Shown piece after piece: positions 6,437-12,087 of a stretch of 12,691 nt of DNA. The notes beneath the pieces were generated by a model that had not been told where the DNA came from, did no database searches, and was given only the letters and a program-made list of their open reading frames with translations. Source of the DNA: Phycisphaerae bacterium (GTDB lineage Bacteria; Planctomycetota; Phycisphaerae; Sedimentisphaerales; SG8-4); NCBI GenBank assembly GCA_030613765.1, contig JAUWLI010000045.1, positions 1-12,691 of the forward strand, read 5' to 3'. Both the position numbers and the translations under genes were made by a program. Position 1 is the first letter of the stretch; every line of letters starts with the position of its first letter.

Positions 6437-7360
6437 TTATTTCAATGTAACTGTCCCTGCTTTAATCTTTTTCATAAAAGACCTCATTTTCAGAAAATTC
6501 CGGCAGGAACGCTTAATAAACTTTAACGTGCTTTTTGATTCTATCCTTCTTGCAAATACCGAATATTGTCTTAAGAATTTAGCTAATGTCATAATTTGAT
6601 TCGTTTTGGGTAAATGCCCCGTTCGTAACAACCTGTTAGTCTCATAAAATATTAAAGGATTGATTATCGCAGATGTTCCAATCATGACAAAGTCACAGCC
6701 GGTTCTTTCAAGCATTGCCTTTGCATCAAATGCTGAATGTACGCCGCCGTTTCCTACTACGGGGATACCTACGTTTTCCTTTACTTTCTTTATAACGTCC
6801 CAGTGCACCGGGCCTGTGTATCCTTCACTTACCGAACGTGCGTGAACGATTATTGCAGAAGCGCCTGCTGTTTCACAATTTTCAGCAACTCTTAAAACAT
6901 TAACATCATTGCCTTGAAAACCAATCCTGATTTTGGCAGTAACAGGCACACTGACATTCTCTACAACTGCTCCCACCATCTCTGCAATAAGATCAGGATT
7001 CTTAAGACAAGCGGCACCTTGTCCCGTGCTCATAGCGCGTTTAATTGGGCCACTGAAATTCAAATCAATAATACTTGCGAATCTTTCTATTCGCTTGGCT
7101 GCCTCCACCACTTCGTTTGTTTGTCTTCCTATCAGTTGGACAGATACGGGTCTTTCTTCATCATTAGTGACTTCCTCTTGACCTAAAAGATTGATTAATT
7201 TTCCTCCTTTGCTTTCAGCGACTGCCTTTGCGTCGATTACTCCGATACAGGTCATAGCCGCTCCTAACTTCCGATAGGTTAGCCGCAGCGATAGCCTTAA
7301 CATGCTGGCCAAGGGAGCAAGAATCAATCTATTCTCTAATTCCAAATTGCCTATGTGCAT
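6437..7360 (-). CDS. tRNA-dihydrouridine synthase-like flavoprotein lacking the catalytic cysteine
   Basis: The 307 residues match the Dus/NifR3 TIM barrel, which in the classic enzyme reduces uridine to dihydrouridine in tRNA with FMN and NADPH. FMN-site motifs are present: LAPLAS (15-20), PVSVQLIGR (71-79), TAKIRIG with Lys143, VHAR with His173, VVGNGG (201-206) and MIGTSA (226-231), and the C-terminal region is helical as in Dus. In the active-site loop, where the family has N-x-G-C-P, this protein has NFSGP (101-105), encoded AAT TTC AGT GGC CCA, so the catalytic cysteine position is Gly104. The enzyme may thus use a different acid, act on another substrate, or be inactive. It heads the minus-strand group and overlaps nothing; the radical SAM gene follows after 14 bases. 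No ribosome binding site precedes the ATG. Family firm, activity uncertain. Confidence 0.82.
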   Translation of the reverse strand: MHIGNLELENRLILAPLASMLRLSLRLTYRKLGAAMTCIGVIDAKAVAESKGGKLINLLGQEEVTNDEERPVSVQLIGRQTNEVVEAAKRIERFASIIDLNFSGPIKRAMSTGQGAACLKNPDLIAEMVGAVVENVSVPVTAKIRIGFQGNDVNVLRVAENCETAGASAIIVHARSVSEGYTGPVHWDVIKKVKENVGIPVVGNGGVHSAFDAKAMLERTGCDFVMIGTSAIINPLIFYETNRLLRTGHLPKTNQIMTLAKFLRQYSVFARRIESKSTLKFIKRSCRNFLKMRSFMKKIKAGTVTLK

Positions 7361-7647
7361 AATTTATATGAGTTGTTTATCATTAGACAAAAAGAAGTAT
7401 CCTACAAAACGAGCAACAACGCTGAGTAATTCTAACAGCCGGTCGGTCAAGGCGTCAACCTTAACTTGTTTGTACCTTGATGGCATTTTTGGCTCTAAGA
7501 AACCACTCTTGAGCTACGAAAATTGAATTAGCATGCGGCTAAGTCAAAGGTCAGAAAAAAATGCGTGAATGCTCGGCTAAAATCAGTTATGATATGCTGT
7601 TTGTAAATTTTGGCGTGGAAATGAGGCATTCATCAGGAGGATGCGGA
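7361..7647. other. Divergent intergenic region
   Basis: Apart from the tentative minus-strand promoter at its left end and the AGGAGG ribosome site (7635-7640) at its right end, I see no feature. Two short open frames that cross it have no family resemblance and no credible start. Confidence 0.4.
7363..7390 (-). promoter_or_regulatory. Possible promoter for the Dus-like gene, leaderless if real
   Basis: On the minus strand TTGTCT (7390-7385) and TATAAA (7368-7363) are 16 bases apart. Transcription would begin within or next to the ATG at 7360, giving a leaderless mRNA, which would agree with the missing ribosome binding site. The region is AT-rich, so a chance match is likely enough to keep this tentative. 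Confidence 0.25.
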
Positions 7648-7875
7648 TTGAAACGAATCCTTTATCTATCTCGTGGTGGCTTTATCGGTGGTAGCCAGAG
7701 ACAACTTTATTACGTTATTACTAATCTTGACAGGGAAGTCTACGAACCGATTGTAGTTTGCCCGACCAGGTGTTGTTTCCGTTTGTTGCAACGAAAAAAG
7801 TGGCCTCGGATTTATTATTTAGTTCAGCTTTTATGGGGACATTTATCATTAACACTAATAAGATTGCTTTCCTAA
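7648..7875 (+). pseudogene. N-terminal stub of a GT4-type glycosyltransferase
   Basis: From a TTG at 7648, seven bases after AGGAGG (7635-7640), the frame reads LKRILYLSRGGFIGGSQRQLYY followed by ITNLDREVYEPIVVCPT. This is the first beta strand, the glycine-rich GG-x-GGS loop and second strand of a GT-B glycosyltransferase of family 4, which transfers a sugar from a nucleotide donor. The frame ends at 7875 after about 75 residues, while the family has 350-400, and the sequence past VVCPT loses resemblance. No continuation is visible in the other frames, where stops are frequent. It is therefore a deletion remnant. The ATG at 7561 in the same frame has no ribosome site and adds unrelated residues. 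With the ATP-grasp gene it hints at a former glycan cluster. Confidence 0.65.
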
Positions 7876-8124
7876 AAATCTCTCGAAACATATTACTCCT
7901 TTCTCATTAGAATAGAATGCACGTTAGGAACAAAACACATTCACATCTTAAGATTATATACTAATATATCACCTAATCATTCAAAAAATTACACCTGAAA
8001 TACAACCCGGAAGGCCATTATTGGTTTACAAAGCTTGGCAAAAGATATATTATAGCCATACTGTTCAAATATAAGCTATGTATTAATTGTTACGGAAATT
8101 TTCACTATTTGGTACAAAAATGCT
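7876..8124. other. AT-rich leader region of the sigma54 activator gene
   Basis: No gene or clear signal is visible. The stretch is strongly AT-rich and has no obvious ribosome binding site before the activator ATG at 8125. A TTGGCA near 8035 is not followed by the GC needed for a -24/-12 promoter. Confidence 0.4.
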
Positions 8125-9453
8125 ATGTGCAAAAAAGCTCAAAGTAAAGAACGAGATGTAATTCTGGATTCAATAACCGAAGGGGTTTTTACAGTTGATT
8201 TGGATTGGAACATTACTTCTTTCAATAGAGCTGCTGAAGAAATCACCGGTATTTCACGTAAAGAAGCTATAGGCCAACGGTGTAAAGACATCCTCAGGGC
8301 GGATTTGTGTGAGACTGATTGTGCACTCCGCAGCACCATAGAAAAAGGCAAGTCTATAATCAATAAGTATGTTCATATAATTGATGTTGGTGGAAATCGA
8401 AAGGCGATCTCTATAACTACAGCCCTTTTGAAGGATGAAACCGGGAAAGTTATAGGTGGAGTTGAAACTTTCCGGGATATGAGTCTTATTGAGGAACTTC
8501 GTAAAGAGTTGCATCACAGCTATACTTTCGAAGACATTATAAGCCAAAATCACCAGATACAAAATTTGTTCAGTATTATACCTAACATTGCTGAAAGCAA
8601 CAGCACCGTTTTAATTGTTGGGGAGAGCGGTACCGGCAAAGAGCTTTTTGCACAAGCTATCCATCATATCAGCCATCGTAAGGATAAGCCCTTTGTCGCA
8701 GTAAACTGCGGAGCCCTTCCGGACACACTGCTTGAATCGGAATTATTTGGATATAAAGCCGGGGCATTTACCGATGCAAAAAAGGACAAGCCAGGCCGAT
8801 TTGCCTTGGCCGAAGGAGGTACGCTTTTTCTTGATGAGATTGGTGACATTTCTGCTGCTGTGCAGGTGAGACTTCTACGTTTTTTGCAGGAGCGGACCTA
8901 TGAGCCGTTGGGAGCTGTTTCTTCCGTCAAGGCTGATGTACGTATTGTTGCCGCAACGAACAAGAACTTGGAAAAACTGGTTAAGGACGGTGTGTTTCGA
9001 GATGATCTGTATTACAGGATTAATGTAGTCAAGTTGCCGCTGCCTTCGTTGAGGGAGAGAAGAGAAGATATTCCTCTATTAGTGGATTATTTTATCAGTC
9101 GATTTAATCGTTTACATAATAAGAATATAGGCGGTTTAACGGATGAAGTGTTGTCGATACTGTTAGGATATGACTATCCAGGCAATATACGTGAGCTTGA
9201 AAATATCATCGAGCACTGTTTTGTCTTATGCCAGGATGAAATAATAGAAACAAAACATCTGCCTATTATCTTCCAGACAAAAAGACAAGCTGAATCCTCT
9301 GATACTGGAAAGGCTGTAACCTTAAAGGAGATGGAGAAGATATTTATTACACAAGCTCTGACCCGAAATAAAGACAACCGTACTGCTGCTGCCAAAGAGT
9401 TAGGCATTCACAAAAGCACTCTCTTTAGAAAGATTAAGGCTTTAGGTATTTAA
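8125..9453 (+). CDS. Sigma54-dependent transcriptional activator (PAS-AAA+-Fis type)
   Basis: The 442-residue protein is a bacterial enhancer-binding protein that hydrolyses ATP to open sigma54 promoters. Residues 8-120 form a PAS sensor domain (ILDSITEGVFTVD, FNRAAEEITG) with the motif CKDILRADLCETDC, placing Cys53, Cys62 and Cys66 together; such a cluster could sense redox state or bind a metal or Fe-S centre. The AAA+ domain (about 135-365) has Walker A GESGTGKE (166-173), Walker B TLFLDEIGD (233-241), sensor ATNKNLE, and arginines of the FRDDLYYRIN finger. The sigma54-contact loop reads GAFTDA (213-218) where the consensus is GAFTGA. A Fis-type helix-turn-helix (TAAAKELGIHKSTLFRKIKAL, 420-440) ends the protein. 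There is no receiver domain, so it likely senses its signal directly. It lies immediately upstream of paired repeats and a -24/-12 promoter, which it very likely activates. Confidence 0.92.
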   Translation: MCKKAQSKERDVILDSITEGVFTVDLDWNITSFNRAAEEITGISRKEAIGQRCKDILRADLCETDCALRSTIEKGKSIINKYVHIIDVGGNRKAISITTALLKDETGKVIGGVETFRDMSLIEELRKELHHSYTFEDIISQNHQIQNLFSIIPNIAESNSTVLIVGESGTGKELFAQAIHHISHRKDKPFVAVNCGALPDTLLESELFGYKAGAFTDAKKDKPGRFALAEGGTLFLDEIGDISAAVQVRLLRFLQERTYEPLGAVSSVKADVRIVAATNKNLEKLVKDGVFRDDLYYRINVVKLPLPSLRERREDIPLLVDYFISRFNRLHNKNIGGLTDEVLSILLGYDYPGNIRELENIIEHCFVLCQDEIIETKHLPIIFQTKRQAESSDTGKAVTLKEMEKIFITQALTRNKDNRTAAAKELGIHKSTLFRKIKALGI

Positions 9454-9460
9454 GTCAAGC

Positions 9461-9513
9461 AGTCGCATATTGCTACCCCTAAAGAGGTGCGCGAGTCGCA
9501 TAATGCTCCCCCT
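9461..9513 (+). promoter_or_regulatory. Paired direct repeats, probable upstream activator sites
   Basis: AGTCGCATATTGCTACCCCT (9461-9480) and AGTCGCATAATGCTCCCCCT (9494-9513) match at 18 of 20 positions and are 33 bases apart, about three helical turns, so they face the same side of DNA. The first is close to a dyad (GTCGCA and TGCTAC, five of six symmetric). They lie about 130-165 bases before the predicted sigma54 start, the usual enhancer distance, and directly after the activator gene. Confidence 0.65.
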
Positions 9514-9543
9514 CAAACTTTTCCTCACATCTTCGTTTACACA

Positions 9544-9582
9544 CATAAGCCTTTATAAAGTACTTCTATGCAAAGGCTTATG
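9544..9582. promoter_or_regulatory. 11-bp perfect inverted repeat between activator sites and promoter
   Basis: CATAAGCCTTT (9544-9554) is repeated inverted as AAAGGCTTATG (9572-9582) with 17 bases between. No T-run follows. It may be the terminator of the activator mRNA, or an operator for a second regulator; arm centres are 28 bases apart. Confidence 0.5.
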
Positions 9583-9607
9583 AACTACCTCTATTTGAGA
9601 ACACCTT

Positions 9608-9624
9608 TTGGCATACTTATTGCT
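9608..9624 (+). promoter_or_regulatory. Sigma54 (-24/-12) promoter
   Basis: TTGGCATACTTATTGCT has GG at 9610-9611 and GC at 9622-9623 with exactly ten bases between, matching the TGGCAC-N5-TTGC consensus closely (TGGCA and TTGC kept). The predicted start is about 9635, giving a leader of about 12 bases that just includes AGAGG (9636-9640) before the ATG at 9647. The adjacent sigma54 activator gene strengthens the call. Confidence 0.85.
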
Positions 9625-9646
9625 ATTGGTAAATTAGAGGTACGAA

Positions 9647-10048
9647 ATGAAAATAGCTATACCAGTATGGAATGGTTTTGTGTCGTCAGTATTTGATTTT
9701 GCCCATTATCTTCTCGTGGTTGATGTAAAGGGTAAGCAGGAAATAAACCGTTGGCAGATTCAATTGGCACAACAGGTTATTCCGCAGCGGGTGAATCAAT
9801 TAATCAGTTCAGGGATTGAGGTCATTATTTGCGGGGCGATCTCCCGCCCTCTGGCTGCAACGCTGAAAGCTTCAAATATCAAGATTATACCATTTGTAAG
9901 CGGTTCTGTAGATGAGGTTTTAGAGGCATACCTCGATAATCGTTTGGCAGAGCCTCAATTTTTACAGCCCGGATGCTGGCCCGGAGCAAGGAAACGTTTT
10001 GGTTGTGGAAGTGGACGCCGACATAGGCGAGGTGGTAATAGACTTTAG
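9647..10048 (+). CDS. NifX/NifB-C-like dinitrogenase iron-molybdenum cofactor domain protein (first copy)
   Basis: The 133 residues match the NifX-type domain (PF02579), whose members bind iron-molybdenum cofactor precursors or, more broadly, Fe-S or metal clusters as carriers. The start MKIAIPVWNGFVSSVFDFAHYLLVVD is characteristic, as is VIICGAISRPLAATL (59-73) with Cys62. The C-terminal tail after residue 105 is FLQPGCWPG followed by basic, Cys- and Gly-rich sequence (Cys110, Cys120), as in stand-alone members of anaerobes. No nitrogenase genes are present, so nitrogen fixation is not implied. It is the first gene after the sigma54 promoter, with AGAGG six bases before the ATG. The next gene begins 37 bases after its stop. 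Its role is probably to carry or sense a metal cluster for the downstream proteins. Confidence 0.82.
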   Translation: MKIAIPVWNGFVSSVFDFAHYLLVVDVKGKQEINRWQIQLAQQVIPQRVNQLISSGIEVIICGAISRPLAATLKASNIKIIPFVSGSVDEVLEAYLDNRLAEPQFLQPGCWPGARKRFGCGSGRRHRRGGNRL

Positions 10049-10085
10049 AAGACAGTCCTATCAGAAGGAAAAGGTAACAGTAATA

Positions 10086-10979
10086 ATGAGAACTTATTTT
10101 GATTGCATACCTTGTATTATCCGTCAGGCACTTGATGCGATTAGATTAATAAATGATGATGAAAAAAAACATGAGCAGATTCTGCGGGAGGTACTGTTCT
10201 TGGCCAACAAAATGGATTTGAGCGAGAGTCCTCCTGCGATGGCACAAAAGATACACCGGGTTATTCGGCAACTAACCGAAACAGATGATCCGTATAAAGA
10301 AATGAAAGGACGCTTCAATGATTTTGCACTACAACATGTTCCAAGACTTCAAAAACTGCTTGCCACATCTGAAAAACCTTTTGAGACAGCGGTTCGCCTG
10401 GCCATTGCTGGAAATATCATTGACCTTGGTGTTAAGTGCTCACTAACAATGTCAGAAGTTGAAAAGACAATCGACCAGGCTTTAATTGTCCCATTTGACA
10501 TGAAAGACTTTGAAGACTTCAGAAAAGCGACAGTTGAAGCAACGAATATATTATATATAGCCGACAATGCCGGTGAAATAGTGTTTGACAGATTTCTTAT
10601 CGAACAGTTAGGACCAGAGAAAATAACCCTTGTCGTCAAGGGCAAGCCTGTCATCAATGATGCTACGGTAGAAGATGCACAGGCAGCAGGTCTAACTGAT
10701 TTAGTAAGAGTTATTGACAACGGTGACGACGCACCGGGCACAATTCTTCAGAGCTGCTCACAAGAGTTTCGTCGCCGATTCAACGAAGCGGATTTGGTCA
10801 TTGCCAAGGGGCAGGGTAATTATGAAACTCTCAGTGATGCGGATAAGAATATGTTCTTCGTGCTAAAGGCAAAGTGTCCGGTTATCGCTCAACATCTGGG
10901 CTGTGAAATCGGCAGTTTGGTTTTGACGAAAAATAATGTAAATATTTGTAACGAAGAATACTTGAAAGAAAGGAGTTGA
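10086..10979 (+). CDS. DUF89 (ARMT1-like) metal-dependent phosphatase-like protein with CxxC
   Basis: From the ATG at 10086 the protein has 297 residues. It starts MRTYFDCIPCIIRQALDA, the Cys7-x-x-Cys10 motif of the prokaryotic branch of DUF89. Members studied in other branches are Mn/Ni/Co-dependent phosphatases that clear damaged sugar phosphates. Metal and substrate motifs are present: YIADNAGE (157-164, Asp160 and Asn161), VVKGKPVINDAT (183-194), DNGDDAPGT (211-219) and VIAKGQGNYETL (238-249). An in-frame GTG-type start at 9999 would overlap the NifX-like gene and add 29 unrelated residues, so 10086 is chosen; AAAAGG lies about 11 bases before it. The stop overlaps the ribosome site of the next gene. 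CxxC-type members often lie beside NifX-like genes in anaerobes, so a role in metal or cofactor handling rather than housekeeping repair is plausible but unproven. Confidence 0.85.
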   Translation: MRTYFDCIPCIIRQALDAIRLINDDEKKHEQILREVLFLANKMDLSESPPAMAQKIHRVIRQLTETDDPYKEMKGRFNDFALQHVPRLQKLLATSEKPFETAVRLAIAGNIIDLGVKCSLTMSEVEKTIDQALIVPFDMKDFEDFRKATVEATNILYIADNAGEIVFDRFLIEQLGPEKITLVVKGKPVINDATVEDAQAAGLTDLVRVIDNGDDAPGTILQSCSQEFRRRFNEADLVIAKGQGNYETLSDADKNMFFVLKAKCPVIAQHLGCEIGSLVLTKNNVNICNEEYLKERS

Positions 10980-10983
10980 TATT

Positions 10984-11211
10984 ATGCCAAGAGGCGATGG
11001 AACAGGACCGGGAGGCCAGGGAACTGGGACAGGCCGAGGTATGGGCCGGGCTCGAGGCCAAGGCCGCGGTCGAATGGGTGGCCAGTTCGCCGCAGGACCG
11101 GGCGGAAATTGCGTCTGTCCTAATTGTGCCACTACGGCACCACATGTCGCCGGGCAGCCTTGTAATCAGAAAGCCTGCCCAAACTGTGGTACCGTAATGA
11201 CAAGACAATAA
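10984..11211 (+). CDS. Small Gly/Arg-rich protein with a six-cysteine zinc-ribbon-like end
   Basis: The 75-residue protein begins MPRGDGTGP, identical to the start of the next protein. It continues with about 30 Gly/Arg-rich residues and ends in a compact metal-binding region: Cys43, Cys45-x-x-Cys48, Cys60 and Cys65-x-x-Cys68, in CVCPNC and CPNCGTVMTR. Two CPNC knuckles of this kind normally bind zinc or an Fe-S cluster (rubredoxin-like). I recognise the layout from small unnamed proteins of anaerobes but know no function. AGGAG eight bases before the ATG overlaps the stop of the DUF89 gene, so translation is probably coupled. An open frame in another register through the same bases is a by-product of the biased composition. 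Confidence 0.75.
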   Translation: MPRGDGTGPGGQGTGTGRGMGRARGQGRGRMGGQFAAGPGGNCVCPNCATTAPHVAGQPCNQKACPNCGTVMTRQ

Positions 11212-11246
11212 ATTATTAATCGATTTTTCAAGAAAGGAGAATTATT

Positions 11247-11624
11247 ATGCCACGTGGAGATGGAACAGGTCCTGCCGGAATGGGACCAATGACAGGAAGA
11301 GCTGCCGGGTATTGCGCCGGCTACCCGGCACCAGGTTACATGAATCCGGTTGGCGGACGCGGTTACGGTGGCCGGGGCCGAGGTTTCCGAGGTGGCGGTT
11401 TTGGCCGAGGTCGAGGTTTTGGGTGGGCCGGAGTTGGATACGGCTACCCTGCCTGGGGCGGCGCTGTTGCGAGCCCCTATGCGCCTTACGCTGCGCCACT
11501 CGGTCCGGCAATGGCACCGGAGCAGGAGATTACCGGCCTGAAACAACAAGCCGAGTATCTCCAGAATGCGCTTAGTGATATAAACAAACGCATTGAGCAG
11601 ATCAAAGTCGAAGCCGAAAAGTAA
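11247..11624 (+). CDS. DUF5320-like Gly/Arg/Tyr-rich protein with C-terminal coiled coil
   Basis: The 125-residue protein has the DUF5320 hallmark start MPRGDGTGPAGMGPMTGRAAGYC. This is followed by a low-complexity stretch of Gly, Arg, Phe and Tyr (35-72), an Ala/Pro linker, and a charged helix from about 92 to the end (EITGLKQQAEYLQNALSDI and on) that should form a coiled coil. One cysteine, Cys23, is in the conserved GYC. Members are found next to NifX-like and Mrp-type genes in anaerobic bacteria and archaea; their function is unknown. AAAGGAG lies seven bases before the ATG. The shared first nine residues with the preceding protein suggest that this segment binds a common partner or ligand. 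Flexible Gly/Arg-rich tracts may contact RNA, but that is speculation. Confidence 0.78.
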   Translation: MPRGDGTGPAGMGPMTGRAAGYCAGYPAPGYMNPVGGRGYGGRGRGFRGGGFGRGRGFGWAGVGYGYPAWGGAVASPYAPYAAPLGPAMAPEQEITGLKQQAEYLQNALSDINKRIEQIKVEAEK

Positions 11625-11643
11625 TAGTCAATAGCAGTTTCAT

Positions 11644-11683
11644 GAGTGAGGACAGAATTGCTGCACCCTTACTCTATATTTTT
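11644..11683 (+). terminator. Internal hairpin with T-run, possible attenuator
   Basis: GAGTGAGG (11644-11651) pairs with CCTTACTC (11667-11674) with one G-U pair, and CAG/CTG can extend the stem inside. TATATTTTT (11675-11683) follows. This has the form of an intrinsic terminator but lies inside the operon, so it may lower expression of the last two genes. Confidence 0.5.
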
Positions 11684-11700
11684 GTAAAGAAGGATACCTT

Positions 11701-12069
11701 ATGAAAATTGCAATCACAGCAACCGCAAAAACGATGGATTCGCCAGTGGACCAGAGATTCGGAAGAGCAGCCTATTTTGTCGTTGTCGATACTGAAACGA
11801 TGGACTTTGCCGTAATCGACAACGAGAATGTTGCCGCTGCCGGCGGTGCTGGCATTAGTTCAGCCAAGGCGGTAGTAGATGCCGGTGCCGAAGCCGTCCT
11901 GACAGGCAATTGTGGGCCAAACGCCCAGCGTACCTTGAGCGCAGCCGGCGTGAGATTATATACCGGCGTAACAGGGAAAATCGCAGAGGCAGTCGAGCTC
12001 TTCAAAGGCGGAAAATTAACCGAAGCTGAGGGCCCGAATGTTCAGTCGCATTTCGGAACCGGCAATTAG
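11701..12069 (+). CDS. NifX/NifB-C-like dinitrogenase iron-molybdenum cofactor domain protein (second copy)
   Basis: The 122 residues match PF02579 with its best-known motifs: MKIAITATAKTMDSPVDQRFGRAAYFVVVD at the start, then GISSAKAVVDAGAEAVLTGNCGPNA (51-75) with Cys71, and a C-terminal VTGKIAEAVELFKGG. It differs clearly from the first copy: it keeps the D-QRFGRA loop and the TGNCGPNA loop and lacks the basic Cys-rich tail. The two are therefore distant paralogues with probably different ligands or partners, not a recent duplication. It follows a hairpin plus T-run, and GAAGGA lies upstream of its ATG. It is 18 bases from the DUF1847 gene, which suggests that these two work together. Confidence 0.85.
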   Translation: MKIAITATAKTMDSPVDQRFGRAAYFVVVDTETMDFAVIDNENVAAAGGAGISSAKAVVDAGAEAVLTGNCGPNAQRTLSAAGVRLYTGVTGKIAEAVELFKGGKLTEAEGPNVQSHFGTGN

Positions 12070-12087
12070 TTCGTTGAAAGAGTGGTT

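Noticed and set aside
6168..6599. 143-residue plus-strand open frame
   Set aside because: Antisense to both the radical SAM and Dus-like genes; composition is random-looking.
7302..7526. 74-residue plus-strand open frame crossing the divergent intergenic region
   Set aside because: Begins antisense to the Dus-like gene and has no ribosome site or family match.
8035..8055. Possible sigma54 promoter before the activator gene
   Set aside because: TTGGCA is present, but GC is missing ten bases after the GG, so the -12 element is absent.
9999..10085. Upstream start for the DUF89 gene
   Set aside because: It would overlap the NifX-like gene and add residues unlike the family, which begins at the MRTYFDCIPC motif.
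10863..11549. Several long open frames on both strands around the Gly/Arg-rich genes
   Set aside because: They are by-products of GC-rich low-complexity coding sequence; the chosen frames have ribosome sites and conserved family starts.
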